This document shows positions 19,701 to 27,159 of a stretch of DNA of 45,920 nt, one piece after another. The stretch is from Saprospiraceae bacterium. Lineage in GTDB: Bacteria > Bacteroidota > Bacteroidia > Chitinophagales > Saprospiraceae. The position numbers and the translations under genes were made by a program. How positions within the stretch are numbered: position 1 is the stretch's first letter; each line of letters starts with the position of its first letter. Location: the NCBI GenBank assembly GCA_020630735.1, contig JAHDIP010000020.1, positions 1 through 45,920 on the forward strand, in the 5' to 3' direction. The notes beneath the pieces were generated by a model, which searched no databases, had not been told where the DNA came from, and saw only the letters and a program-made list of their open reading frames with translations.

Positions 19701-20627
19701 TGAAATATCTTCTTCCAATGATTGGCGATCAGTAATAACATCTCCCGTATTCATAGGACCAGTAGTATTAAAAAATACGTTGAATGAACCTGCTCTAAAT
19801 CCTTCTTCAACAGAGTTACTATCAAAACTAATTTTGGTGACAAAACCTTCTTCTGAGCAAACATAAAAGGCTCCTCTAAAAGCTCTGGCAAATGATCCTG
19901 AAGGTGCTTGACCTGCAATGGGGTCATCTCGTTTGATACCTATTCCCCAGTTGTTTGACCATACTCTACCATCTACAGCTACGCCACTGGCATCTTTTAC
20001 CGTTATGTCAAAATTTTCGACATACAAGCCTTCTTCAGAATCATAATTAGTTTGGTAAAATTCTACATAAAAATCACCAGGAGGAAAAGGACCACATCCA
20101 AGGGCTGCAGGATCAAAAATATATGGCGAATAAGTACCATTTGCTATTTCGTTCCAACCTGTATTTCCTGTACTGATATTTGCTGTTGTACTACTTATAT
20201 TTTGCCAACCTGAACCTGTTGCCCCCGCTTGATCGTTGTCTCCCCAACAAGTAATCGGAGTACCATCTGGTGCAACAATTCGAAATCGAACATCTTCTAA
20301 AGGAGAAGACACAAAATTTCGGTTACCATTTGGTTGACTAAAACCCAAACATACCGTTTCAGTAGTAGGATCTTGCATATTAAAGTACAGCCGTGAAGCT
20401 GACCCTACATAAGCAAAAGCACCATAGTTGCCCTGTACCACACCACTATTATTAAAAGTAGAACCTGCACCAATATATAAGCCAGCTGCATCATTAGAGT
20501 TTGGAGCTAACTGAGGTGTGCCTTCAGCAAATAATAAAATAGGTGTAATCAAAAAAGCAATTAAAAATGCTCTAAAATGAAGGAATGCTTTTCCTTTTTG
20601 GATAATTCTGTCTTGGGAGGATTTCAT
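13722..20627 (-). CDS. Giant Cys/Asp-rich HYR-type repeat surface protein with T9SS sorting domain
   Basis: The protein has 2301 residues. A signal peptide at 1-35 ends near LLFAEG. Residues 36-500 form a large N-terminal region with Cys-rich segments (CPCSACNGGACPLD). A PKD-like module follows at about 540-610 (YNWEGPNGFATTS, GTYSLTVTDGDGC), then a SprB-like repeat at 615-700. Residues about 770-1400 hold seven tandem units of about 90 residues, each with a GCNPxLDxxGLPxxIP motif and TYTVTDxCGNxASCxR. Residues about 1410-1920 hold three longer units of about 170 residues (CNTDGY, WTATDxCGN, ITVTCG). The last 85 residues are a type A T9SS sorting domain (LFLMPNPTAHT, IFDLTGRQVF, FPEGMYVVSVRIG). 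Surface attachment or gliding-type adhesion is inferred from SprB-like modules; no enzyme motif is visible. Even Cys spacing suggests many disulphides. Confidence 0.93.
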   Translation of the reverse strand: MKSSQDRIIQKGKAFLHFRAFLIAFLITPILLFAEGTPQLAPNSNDAAGLYIGAGSTFNNSGVVQGNYGAFAYVGSASRLYFNMQDPTTETVCLGFSQPNGNRNFVSSPLEDVRFRIVAPDGTPITCWGDNDQAGATGSGWQNISSTTANISTGNTGWNEIANGTYSPYIFDPAALGCGPFPPGDFYVEFYQTNYDSEEGLYVENFDITVKDASGVAVDGRVWSNNWGIGIKRDDPIAGQAPSGSFARAFRGAFYVCSEEGFVTKISFDSNSVEEGFRAGSFNVFFNTTGPMNTGDVITDRQSLEEDISQDPASRAELRVFLNDPDEGICPTGEFGDFKSNLDLLTRCGPSDFCINVTATKPGLFEVLIDINGNSINDGKPEYLLAYQMDDSDISTNPTDPDYIYEACIPWNGEDADGNPVPASNLNIKVSYSQGTYNFPVHDAEYNDVGFFVETIRPCPCSACNGGACPLDLFYDDSMISDANTLAPTTELNGCMPSCHAWSSGTTSDFGNRNTINTWWYAKRDEVDIPFTALPDYFACDVLGDDSVCSEETTIFTASVTALPSNTTPTDLFTYNWEGPNGFATTSNTTGAISDAGTYSLTVTDGDGCTFTCSRDLLASAQMDITAVPDCDAMNTDGTVDVEVTISGGVAPYTYTIDSGAPQISTTNVIDLNLDNNATVSFSITDTYGCFYSETVTASCCSLDVDCSNLTDANLACASEVPAADTTLIIVNDFCTSFEIVSNDVDNGGVGCTDDPLVITRTYTVTDALGSTFDCVQTFTIADATLPTISCTDDVMDFACNPVLDADGLPIDLPRDTDALSVNTDNCSTTTISTSDVTAISGCVTTLTRTYTIEDACGNTASCDRIYTWTTDTTAPSITCEDDTEDFLNGTNYGCNPILDDDGYPIDIPDDNDIVTTSADDCSVAILTSTDDVSTVDCETTLIRTYTITDECGNANSCDKTYIWTIDVDPPTLVCNGDPITDLACNPTLDADGLPTNLPSNDDAITVSDDCGAVNIQTSDVTSSDGVCGFTLTRTYTVNDFCGNTATCDRVFIWTIDTEAPTISCDTDEDTEDFLGETNLGCNPVLDDEGLPVDIPADADAVVLGVDNCGNATLTSSDILTTEGCETTLIRTYTITDACGNSNSCDKTYVWTIDVDPPTIVCNGDPITDYGCNPDLDANNLPTDIPIDFDAVTVSDEVCGGAFISSEDNLSNDGCLYTLIRTYTVTDACGNAASCSRTYTWKAYTQVPTITCQGDAITDLGCNPDLDTNGNPITIPANDNAVVVISDCASYTITSSDVTNTASCGAYTLDRTYTVTDECGNVASCQRSFTWTIDVDPPVIGCTGGDLVFGCNPTLDANGLPVGIPGLYTDVSIAPDACDNIDVSVSEQVLMQGCNKILVRVYTALDACGNSASCQREFSWQEDTEAPTLEFNHPLLDGLGNGAVINVTCTEIENITMGLNEVTVVDNCDSVDVVFYDNLIGQGDCNTDGYILQMECTWTATDACGNSASIYFILNLVDTESPTFVNTPADITVTCGNDTQFGYPEIEDDCSSNNLHLMYNDQTVYGDCPDDYVKTRTWLAVDACGNTATFVQTITSIELAPELVFVNPDLIAIGDGGTLEVECQELSDLGIDESDVAVTDDCSSVQVVFEDVSVQDGNCNTDGYVRIMECCWIATDECGNTDELCIFVKVVDNTPPEFISMPDDVTLSCTYEDPEFPIPGIWDCPGATVNLYYNTETIAGDCGEDYSIVRTWTAVDKCGNSSTAQHTYYYENNPPILYFTNPQLVGMSNGDEMEVACQNLAPNMFGVNDAAATDDCSTVSMNFIDEVVEEDDCSTTGYRQRYKCTWRATDDCGNTTELFMYVKVTDDTEPYFYNAQPDITVSCGNIPAPHTPTFRDVCEGNLVPEYEERRMEGDGCNSGMMTLERVWRAFDDCGNEKEYIQRVYVEDNEGPVFIGTLPEDEVAFCEMPSIPTGIRAFDVCMGTNVAVTFQEIVADDCNASTCLITRMWTATDDCGNVSTHTQIVEYSCMESCAFSSSYWGNNPELIAEMMGCTSSTGCTARLKVSSKKLTPRCIDRILPGKPYVYAGWKGCNVREYQITDLFQQLIVMKLNNKYRFHFDANMTNESYVFALHIDDLLKGFCLDDSQKEILYPYAGYRVQELYKMGEAIYASANDDPQLADALGLINGLFDGCGPLCPLDGLGKDETESVVLDPDKQRLFLMPNPTAHTLQMVFESDWEREDVLVSIFDLTGRQVFQSQYNLIEGKNIKTMNVSHFPEGMYVVSVRIGSKVYFTEKFVKVED
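16480..18300 (-). repeat. Seven tandem ~270-bp coding repeats in the giant surface gene
   Basis: The codons for GCNP-x-LD recur near 18221, 17937, 17666, 17376, 17106, 16835 and 16566, spaced 284, 271, 290, 270, 271 and 269 bases apart. Units are diverged at the DNA level, but several share long identical stretches around the TYTITDxCGN codons, including neighbouring units near 17200 and 17760. This suggests past unequal recombination or gene conversion. The boundaries are approximate. Confidence 0.8.
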
Positions 20628-21268
20628 TTTGAATGTGTTTTATTTGAACAAGTAGCTTTTAGTTTTTCATAAAAGCTTTATTATCATTTCAATTTATAAC
20701 AATACAGTACCCAAAGAGTCAATGAACTCTGGATTCTTTTATTTTTACGTTGAGTATATTAATATCTAGCTTGATGGATAGCAATAATATAAAAATGCTA
20801 GTATGGAATGAGATGTGTTGAGTGTAAAGTAATGTTCATAAGAGTCAGTTTTTGGAAAAGTTTAAAAAAAAAGAATTTGGAAAATACTACTTAAAATACT
20901 TGGATGTAAATAAACGTCCGAGTAATTATAAGGCGATTAAGTTGCTATGCAAATGTTGCAACAAGGAATATTTTATTAATTTTTCGGTTCAACATGGGAT
21001 CAAAAAATGTTACAAAATATCCAGCAACTCAATTCGTCCAATAATAGTTCAAAAACAAATTCAAAACAGTCTTTTGAAAATATAATGAGTATAAAACAAG
21101 CTATCTGAATAGCCTATTTTTGCTTATTATAGATGATCAAAGATTTTAGTAAAATGTGAGACTCACCAATTGTAACAACAATTGATAAAAAATCTTGCTT
21201 TAGAAATGGTGAACGAAAGCAAAATAACTAAAATATTGATCAGAGATAATCTATACTTACCAGTTTTC

Positions 21269-21351
21269 AGTTTAAGGATTATACCTGGTAGCTATTATTG
21301 ATTGTCGATAGCTTTAAGTATTTGGAAATCCAAAAACGATTATGGTTTCAG
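21269..21351 (+). repeat. ~83-bp dispersed repeat, family B, copy 1
   Basis: It aligns end to end with 30361-30443 (GTTTAAGGAT at the left, TAGCTAT, CGATAGCT versus CAATAGCT, TTTGG-AATC, then AAAAC). It is the most diverged of the three copies. Confidence 0.6.
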
Positions 21352-21398
21352 CATGTTGCGGTAGAAATTCGGAAAAGTAATATTCCTTATACAGAAGT

Positions 21399-21490
21399 GC
21401 AGTAGTTTGGTTTGTTCTTTTAATCGGTCTTGGTAATTATTGCAGTAGATTGGGATCTAACTGCTTTCTCTTAATCGGTCTTGGTAATTT
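21399..21490. repeat. Tandem duplication with TTAATCGGTCTTGGTAATT core
   Basis: GCAGTAG begins each unit (21399 and 21442) and TTAATCGGTCTTGGTAATT ends each (21420-21438 and 21471-21489). The middles differ in length and sequence. There are only two units. Confidence 0.6.
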
Positions 21491-21885
21491 TATATCTTAG
21501 TTTACAGTATGTTTAGTATAGCAACGCCTTTCTTTTTCAATTTGCTGCCTTTCCCTAAACAATTATATCCACTTATTTGAATATAACATTTTGAGTTATT
21601 TTTAAATAAACTCTAAAATAAAAGTAATATATATCTTCGAGGAAACCAAAAAGGAGGATATTTTTAACTTTTTAAAGTTATTTATATATCAAACCAATCT
21701 ACAATAACATTAAGCTTGTAACAGCTTAATCTACTGGATTTATTATTGACTAACATCGCTTAATAGTTAACTAATCAATCTACATTTAAGCATAAATAAA
21801 ATTAAAATTTTAGATGTATTCTTTGTCATTTTAATAGTACAGTATGCAACATTAAGCGAATTCTGACAGGTGTTTATTATTCTGA

Positions 21886-24318
21886 TTATAAGGTAAAATC
21901 TAGATTCATACGAAAAGCAAAATTGTCTTTAGTTGTAGAGAATTGGTAGGGCCCGTATCGGTAAAAAGTACCAAAGCCAATGCCTACGTAAGCAATGTTA
22001 AGATAATTAAGTCGAATGATATTATCTAGTACAATTCCTGCCTCATAATAGCCTTTTTCCATTGTTTTGAAGGCAAGTTCTTGATGCATCAACGGATTTC
22101 TAAGAGAACCAAATCCAATGTTTTGATGTATAGATATATCAGGTCTAAACTTTTTAGATTTGAATAAACGGGTTCCAAAATCATGTTTAACAAAAAAATG
22201 GACAAACCGATCAGATAAAAATTCGTAACTATCCATTGTTTGAAAGACATTATTAATAATGAGTACTTCAAAATCTCGTCCAAGTCCACTTACCGTATAT
22301 AATTTTGGAAAAGGCAGCGATTTATCTACCAAAGCTGCTTCGATTAAAAAACTAGTTTCTCCCAATGCCCTTGTCAAAAAAGAATCCTCTATAGAAGCAA
22401 TCCATTTTTGGTAATTGTACTCCCCTCCTAGCACTTCTTTAAATCCTCTGGTATAACCTACTTGTACAATCGGATATTTGGTACCCTCGGATAATGTGCT
22501 ACCTAATACTTGCACAAATTGCTCCCCATAAGCAAACCGAAGATTAATACTTCCTTCTGTAAATTGATACTGTTCTGAATCTGCATCTACAACAGAAAAA
22601 GCATAAGCATAATTAGGCTGAATCTTTTGCTGGCTCAAGCGTAAACGAGCGTGCGTATATTCCCAGACTTGTCCCATAGCAGCAACAGAAATTTCCTCTA
22701 TAGCATCCATTCGATTAGCAAAAAATTGTCTACCCACGATGGAGTTATATGTAATAAATTCTGCCAAGCCTGGTTCACGTACATCATTTTTGTAAAGCAG
22801 TTGAAGTTGCCACTTTATCCTATCAGGTGAATGAATAGAAAACTCGCCTCCGTACTTCCAAGCTTTATCACCAAAACCATAAGAGACATATCCTCCTGTT
22901 GTTAAATACTTAGATAGTTTATCATTTGTATACAAGCCCAAACCCGTTCTAAATTCTTCATAATCGTTTAATTCTAATAATCGATAAAGTGCAAGATCAA
23001 TCATCCCTATCGGAAAATGTCCAGTAATAAGTGTTTCTGAAAGTTTTAATTTAGTATCAAAATTTTTCCGAATGCCCAAACTATCCACAACTTCATACGT
23101 CAATAATTCTTTAGGTGTCAATGGAGCTAAACGGTGTGTCAATAACAAGGAATCATTTCGACTATTCGCATCTTCAGAAATCGTGTAGGCATCGCTCGAA
23201 AAATCTTTTTTATTCAACTCTGGATTTAATACGATGTTGCTAATATAACTTTTTCCAGCAACTTTGGTTCCTAAAAATTTATCAGGATAGCGAGCAGCTT
23301 CTAATTCAAAATTTAATTGTTGTGGAAACCAATGTTGATCATGAGCGAATGCATATTGCTGTTCTATCTTCATGTTGATATTCGACTTATCATAAGGCTC
23401 TGCTACAACATTTTGAATGGCATACTTATTTGTATTGATATAAAGCAATCCTTTTAAACCTTCAAAGTTTTTTCCCTTTTTAGGTTCGTAAGAAATAATA
23501 AATACAGTATCTCTATCTTGGTACAATGTGTCTTGAATATTGAAAAAATATTGCTTTGTACTATTTGGACTAATAGGGTTCAAAAACGTTTTATCTATAA
23601 TCGTAAGATGATCTTGATAAAAACTAAATGGTTGCACATCATTTGCTAAAGCGACAAAAGATGGATCGTTAAAACCTGATACTCGATTATAAATGACTTC
23701 TTCTTTGTTATGCTCTGGGTATAGAAAGGAACGATTGGAAACCGACTCCATAATAAACAAGTGAAAATCTTCTGCTCCTGTTGCAAAGCGTTTAATATTA
23801 TCTAATCTCTTTTGGCGCAGTTTTTTCAAAGCGCCTTTTGGTGCTTCATAAGCCTCTATTGCTGCTCTATTCGGTAGCCAATCAAAAACAACTTTATTGT
23901 AGGTTTGGCAAGTATAAGATTGTAATTTATCTGGATTATTTTGATCTCTATTTTCGACTACTTTACGGATAATTCGGTGGGCAGGATTTTCACCAGCAAT
24001 GACAACTGCTTCTTGAAGTGCAAAGGCCATCAATTTCATTTGGAAAACGAGAGGACTATCATAGTCTGCGGTGGCTACGTTGTAGGAAATTGTTTCGTAT
24101 CCTACAAAACTTATTTGGAGCACTTCTATTGGTTCTTTTGAATTGATCGTAAAACGACCATCAATATCAGAAAAAACACCTTCACCTTCATCAATCAAAA
24201 TATTGACAAAAGCTAGAGATTCTTTGCCTTCGCCCAATATTGTTCCCTCAAGCGTATATTGTGCCTTTGTAATTATTGAAAAACAGCAAGCCAAAAAAAG
24301 TAGAAGTATTCTATGCAT
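21886..24318 (-). CDS. DUF5686 outer-membrane protein with CarboxypepD_reg-like N-terminus
   Basis: The protein has 810 residues. A signal peptide (about 1-19, IITKAQ/YT) is followed by a carboxypeptidase regulatory-like beta-sandwich at about 20-110 (LEGTILGEGKESLAFVNILI, GVFSDIDGRFTI, ISFVGYETI). This N-terminal plug-like module is common in Bacteroidota outer-membrane proteins. The rest fits DUF5686, with AHRIIRKVVENRDQNNP and YTCQTYNKVVFDW after the plug and many amphipathic strands toward a C-terminus ending FRMNLDFTL, a typical outer-membrane barrel terminus. Location in the outer membrane is therefore well supported; its transport or assembly function is unknown. It begins 11 bases after the CatA-like gene and is probably the last gene of a three-gene minus-strand operon. 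Confidence 0.88.
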   Translation of the reverse strand: MHRILLLFLACCFSIITKAQYTLEGTILGEGKESLAFVNILIDEGEGVFSDIDGRFTINSKEPIEVLQISFVGYETISYNVATADYDSPLVFQMKLMAFALQEAVVIAGENPAHRIIRKVVENRDQNNPDKLQSYTCQTYNKVVFDWLPNRAAIEAYEAPKGALKKLRQKRLDNIKRFATGAEDFHLFIMESVSNRSFLYPEHNKEEVIYNRVSGFNDPSFVALANDVQPFSFYQDHLTIIDKTFLNPISPNSTKQYFFNIQDTLYQDRDTVFIISYEPKKGKNFEGLKGLLYINTNKYAIQNVVAEPYDKSNINMKIEQQYAFAHDQHWFPQQLNFELEAARYPDKFLGTKVAGKSYISNIVLNPELNKKDFSSDAYTISEDANSRNDSLLLTHRLAPLTPKELLTYEVVDSLGIRKNFDTKLKLSETLITGHFPIGMIDLALYRLLELNDYEEFRTGLGLYTNDKLSKYLTTGGYVSYGFGDKAWKYGGEFSIHSPDRIKWQLQLLYKNDVREPGLAEFITYNSIVGRQFFANRMDAIEEISVAAMGQVWEYTHARLRLSQQKIQPNYAYAFSVVDADSEQYQFTEGSINLRFAYGEQFVQVLGSTLSEGTKYPIVQVGYTRGFKEVLGGEYNYQKWIASIEDSFLTRALGETSFLIEAALVDKSLPFPKLYTVSGLGRDFEVLIINNVFQTMDSYEFLSDRFVHFFVKHDFGTRLFKSKKFRPDISIHQNIGFGSLRNPLMHQELAFKTMEKGYYEAGIVLDNIIRLNYLNIAYVGIGFGTFYRYGPYQFSTTKDNFAFRMNLDFTL

Positions 24319-24329
24319 ATGAGAATGAG

Positions 24330-24971
24330 TTATTCTACCCTAAAACGGTCTAAGGCTGCCTGGAATTGTTCCAGATAAAGTCCGACATGATAGCCATCCA
24401 TTATAGAGTGATTGACTTCGATAGAAATAGGCATTTTCCGACGATTCGCTTGTTCAAATATTTTCCCGAAAACTATTTTGGGAACTGTATCTGCTGTTGT
24501 TCCATTTCGTGCATGCTTAATACTTGTAAAAGACGTCCAAGGTATTACGGAATAATGGATTAAATCAAGTGCTTCTTTTTTGCCGTCAAAAACTTTATTA
24601 CCTTCGTCATCTTTCAATTTTTCTTTCCCAAATTTTATAAAATTATCGAGGTCTTCGTAATAATCAAAATAACAAAAACTCATCGACTTATCATCATGCA
24701 ATACTGCTGAACCAGGAAAGATTTGATCATAAACAACCAACTTATCGTCTAGTCTACGTATTCGAAACTCAACTATTTGGTTAGCAATATAAACAGAGCA
24801 ATGCAGATTTGTTAGAAAAAAAGATAGTTGTTTTTGCTTGCAATAAGTGTATAAAGCCGTCACATCTACCTGTGTAGAAATGCTAAAAATAGGATCACTA
24901 TAATCTTTAAAAAAATGATATGTATCTCTTCTATTCCATTCGTCAATATCTAGAAGTTGGTACGGACTCAT
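24330..24971 (-). CDS. CatA-like (chloramphenicol acetyltransferase family) O-acyltransferase
   Basis: The protein has 213 residues from ATG 24969-24971, matching the usual CAT length. The open frame extends to 25076, but an earlier start would overlap the preceding gene. The N-terminus has the CAT-like pattern LLDIDEWNRRDTYHFF. PWTSFTSI and the catalytic motif VNHSIMDGYHV follow, giving His188 and Asp192 in the H-x3-DG arrangement; the first His of the usual HH pair is Asn. Such proteins are acetyl-CoA-dependent acyltransferases that work as trimers. Actual chloramphenicol resistance should not be assumed, because many chromosomal Bacteroidota relatives have unknown acceptors. It starts 10 bases after the stop of the metallo-beta-lactamase-fold gene, suggesting co-translation. 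Confidence 0.85.
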   Translation of the reverse strand: MSPYQLLDIDEWNRRDTYHFFKDYSDPIFSISTQVDVTALYTYCKQKQLSFFLTNLHCSVYIANQIVEFRIRRLDDKLVVYDQIFPGSAVLHDDKSMSFCYFDYYEDLDNFIKFGKEKLKDDEGNKVFDGKKEALDLIHYSVIPWTSFTSIKHARNGTTADTVPKIVFGKIFEQANRRKMPISIEVNHSIMDGYHVGLYLEQFQAALDRFRVE

Positions 24972-24981
24972 TGGCTCTTTT

Positions 24982-25965
24982 TTAAAATTGGTATGTTTCT
25001 CCAGCATCAAGTAATAATAAGTTTTCTCGTTTGTCTTTTTCTTCAAAACATTGTTGAATAAAACGATAAGGTTCACTAGCAGGTTCGTCTGACAAATCGT
25101 AAGTACCGTAATGCATAGGTATCATTTTTTTGGCACCCAATTGCTGAAACGCTTCTAGTGCTTCTGATGGACTTGTATGTACATCTTGCATAATGATCGG
25201 AGGCTTATAGGCACCAATGCCTATAATTGCAAGATCAATAGAAGGAAAGAGTTCGCCAATTTCCTTAAAGTGTTTACCTGTAGCGCTATCACCACCAAAG
25301 TAAATCGTTATATCTTTGGTACGAATAATAAAACTTCCCCACAAGCGTCGATTAAAATCTAGCAAGCCTCTTCTACACCAATGGCGAGAAGGTAAGTAAA
25401 AAATCTCTACATTTTTTTTTGTATGATATTGCTGATACCATCCTGCTTCTTGTATCGGATTGCCACCTACCCATTTTTTTATAACATCTGACATTTTCAA
25501 GCTAGTAAGTACTTGTGCTTGATTGTATTTGAAAAGTCTGCTGATACTTTTTTTATCACAGTGGTCTCTATGGTCGTGCGAGAGCAATACGTAATCTACA
25601 TCTTTGAGCTGGCTAATATCAAAAGGTAATTTTACAAAACGTGGAAGAACCGCAAGGTTATAAAAAACAGGATCAGTAATAATGCGAATACCATTGATTT
25701 GTATTAAAAAAGCAGCATGTCCTAACCAAACAATAAAATCATCTTTTCGATTAAGGTAGGAAATATCTTGTAAGACTGTAGGTTTCCATTTATCTTGTTT
25801 TTTCTCTTTCTTTTGTGGTTTTTCTCCAAAAAATTGCCATTTGAATATTTTACGGAAATCAGGTTTAAAAGCCTTATCTATATACTGAAACTCATTGCCA
25901 TCAAAAGGATTCCCTTTCCAATCAGGTAAAATCGTTTCTAATTGTTCATTTTTAATAAACTTCAT
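24982..25965 (-). CDS. Metallo-beta-lactamase-fold hydrolase, NAPE-PLD/UlaG-like
   Basis: This 327-residue cytoplasmic-looking protein has the MBL-fold zinc motif LLSHDHRDHCD (His130, His132, Asp134, His135). Before it are VWLGHAAFLIQI and IITDPVF, and after it GGDSATGKHF and MPMHYGTYDLSDEP, which supply the remaining metal ligands. IGAYKPPIIMQDVHTSPSEAL resembles the N-acyl-phosphatidylethanolamine phospholipase D branch of the family. The substrate is not known; a phospholipid or acyl-phosphate ester is the family-based guess. It is the first gene of a probable operon with the CatA-like and DUF5686 genes and diverges from the DUF2911 gene. A CAAATGTA (TACATTTG on the minus strand) at 25970-25977 could be its -7 box, which would make it nearly leaderless. 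Confidence 0.88.
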   Translation of the reverse strand: MKFIKNEQLETILPDWKGNPFDGNEFQYIDKAFKPDFRKIFKWQFFGEKPQKKEKKQDKWKPTVLQDISYLNRKDDFIVWLGHAAFLIQINGIRIITDPVFYNLAVLPRFVKLPFDISQLKDVDYVLLSHDHRDHCDKKSISRLFKYNQAQVLTSLKMSDVIKKWVGGNPIQEAGWYQQYHTKKNVEIFYLPSRHWCRRGLLDFNRRLWGSFIIRTKDITIYFGGDSATGKHFKEIGELFPSIDLAIIGIGAYKPPIIMQDVHTSPSEALEAFQQLGAKKMIPMHYGTYDLSDEPASEPYRFIQQCFEEKDKRENLLLLDAGETYQF

Positions 25966-26049
25966 AGTCCAAATGTATTGCTATAATCCTTAAACTATCT
26001 TATAGTTTAATTGTTTTGATAAACAAGATTAATTTTAAAAAAGAAATAG

Positions 26050-26057
26050 TAATTTTG
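26050..26057 (+). promoter_or_regulatory. Candidate -7 box for the DUF2911 gene
   Basis: TAATTTTG fits TAnnTTTG and leaves a leader of about 33 bases before the ATG at 26097. Its presence supports the later start codon over the frame opening at 26016. No clear -33 box is seen. Confidence 0.35.
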
Positions 26058-26096
26058 CAATCAAAATCAAATCACTTACAAAAAAAACATTCTATA

Positions 26097-27029
26097 ATGA
26101 AAAACACACTCATTGCATTTAGCTTTTTACTTTGTATGGTTTTCACCATCAACCTAAACGCACAAATCAAAACGCCTGCACCTAGTCCTGCTGCTAAAGT
26201 AGAACAAACGGTTGGGCTTACAAAAATTACCATCGAATATTCTCGTCCTAGTGTAAAAGATCGTTCAATTTTCGCTGCTGATGGTTTAGTTCCTTATGGC
26301 AAACTATGGAGAACAGGAGCCAATGCTTCTACTAAAATTGAATTTAGCGACGACGTAAAAATTGAAGGTAAAGAACTTAAAGCTGGAAAATACGCTTTGT
26401 ACATGACACCAAATGCCGCAGAATGGAAAATCGTTTTTTACAAAAACACAAGTTTTTGGGGAACACCTGACGAGTATAAGGTAGAAGATGAAGCACTAAG
26501 TATCAGTGTAAAACCTCAATCTATTCCAATGAAGTTTGAATCTATGCTTTTTGATGTAAATAACCTTAAAGCTGATCAAGCAGATATTCGGTTACTTTGG
26601 GACAAAACAATGGTTTCGTTCAAAGTTGAAGCGGATTCGCAAGATAAAGTTATGAAAGATATTGAGAAAGCAATGGCTGGAACAACTCGTGGCGAATACT
26701 ATGTTGCTGCTCGCTACTACTACGATAATGATGTCGATCATGACCAAGCTTATGAATGGGTAAAGAAAGCTAATAACATGGAAGAAAAGTATTGGCAATT
26801 ACGCCTTCAAGCATTAATCGAAGGCAAAATGGCCAAGTACGATGCAGCTATCGCTACTGCTGGAAAATCTACCGCTTTAGCTAAAGAAGCAGGCAATGAT
26901 GGCTATGTAAAAATGAATACAGAATCTATTGCTGAATGGACAAAAATGAAGGCTGGTGGAACTGGTAATGGTGGCAAAATCATCAAAAAGAAAAAACTAA
27001 AGACACTTAAAAAGGAGTCTAAAATGTAG
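26097..27029 (+). CDS. DUF2911 domain secreted protein
   Basis: The protein has 310 residues from the ATG at 26097, where the signal peptide starts (MKNTLIAFSFLLCMV, cleavage near LNAQ/IK). An upstream in-frame ATG at 26016 would add a non-signal Lys-rich stretch. The DUF2911 domain spans about 25-180, with YSRPSVKDRSIF, GLVPYGKLWRTGANAST, GKYALYMTP and FYKNTSFWGTP. After it comes a helical region (about 190-290) with TPR-like character (YYVAARYYYDNDVDHDQAY, WQLRLQALIEGK), then a basic tail (KIIKKKKLKTLKK). DUF2911 proteins are common secreted or periplasmic proteins of Bacteroidota with no known activity. It is monocistronic and ends at a strong terminator. Confidence 0.9.
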   Translation: MKNTLIAFSFLLCMVFTINLNAQIKTPAPSPAAKVEQTVGLTKITIEYSRPSVKDRSIFAADGLVPYGKLWRTGANASTKIEFSDDVKIEGKELKAGKYALYMTPNAAEWKIVFYKNTSFWGTPDEYKVEDEALSISVKPQSIPMKFESMLFDVNNLKADQADIRLLWDKTMVSFKVEADSQDKVMKDIEKAMAGTTRGEYYVAARYYYDNDVDHDQAYEWVKKANNMEEKYWQLRLQALIEGKMAKYDAAIATAGKSTALAKEAGNDGYVKMNTESIAEWTKMKAGGTGNGGKIIKKKKLKTLKKESKM

Positions 27030-27061
27030 TAGTTTTTTTCTAAAAAATAACCTTACTAATT

Positions 27062-27099
27062 AAAAAAAGCCATTTCGATGTTTCGAAATGGCTTTTTTT
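27062..27099. terminator. Terminator after the DUF2911 gene
   Basis: AAAAAAAGCCATTTCGA pairs with TCGAAATGGCTTTTTTT around a short loop. It starts 33 bases after the stop codon. Confidence 0.92.
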
Positions 27100-27159
27100 G
27101 TCTTTCTTTTTTTATATTTGAAAACATTTTATTGAATGATATTTTATATATACGAAAAA

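Larger units (their letters stand above)
20628..21885. other. Gene-poor intergenic region, 1.26 kb, with repeats
   Basis: This AT-rich stretch lies between the starts/ends of two minus-strand genes. It holds one copy of dispersed repeat family B (21269-21351), a tandem duplication (21399-21490), and hairpins at 21709-21730 (ATTAAGCT, loop TGTAAC, AGCTTAAT) and near 21166 (CAATTGT...ACAATTG). A TTG-started open frame at 20852-21085 encodes a 77-residue Lys-rich sequence with LLCKCCNKEYF. I cannot support it as a gene, though it might be a decayed one. No tRNA, rRNA or transposase is visible. Confidence 0.5.

Noticed and set aside
20852-21085. 77-codon open frame with a CKCC string
   Set aside because: TTG start, no signal or domain, no promoter, and composition like the surrounding non-coding DNA. 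A decayed gene is possible but cannot be supported.
21399-21490. CRISPR array remnant
   Set aside because: Only two repeats, unequal middles, no leader and no cas genes in the window.
24330-24971. Chloramphenicol resistance gene
   Set aside because: The fold and catalytic His/Asp match the family, but the gene is in a chromosomal lipid-type operon and one conserved His is Asn. Resistance is not supported by sequence.
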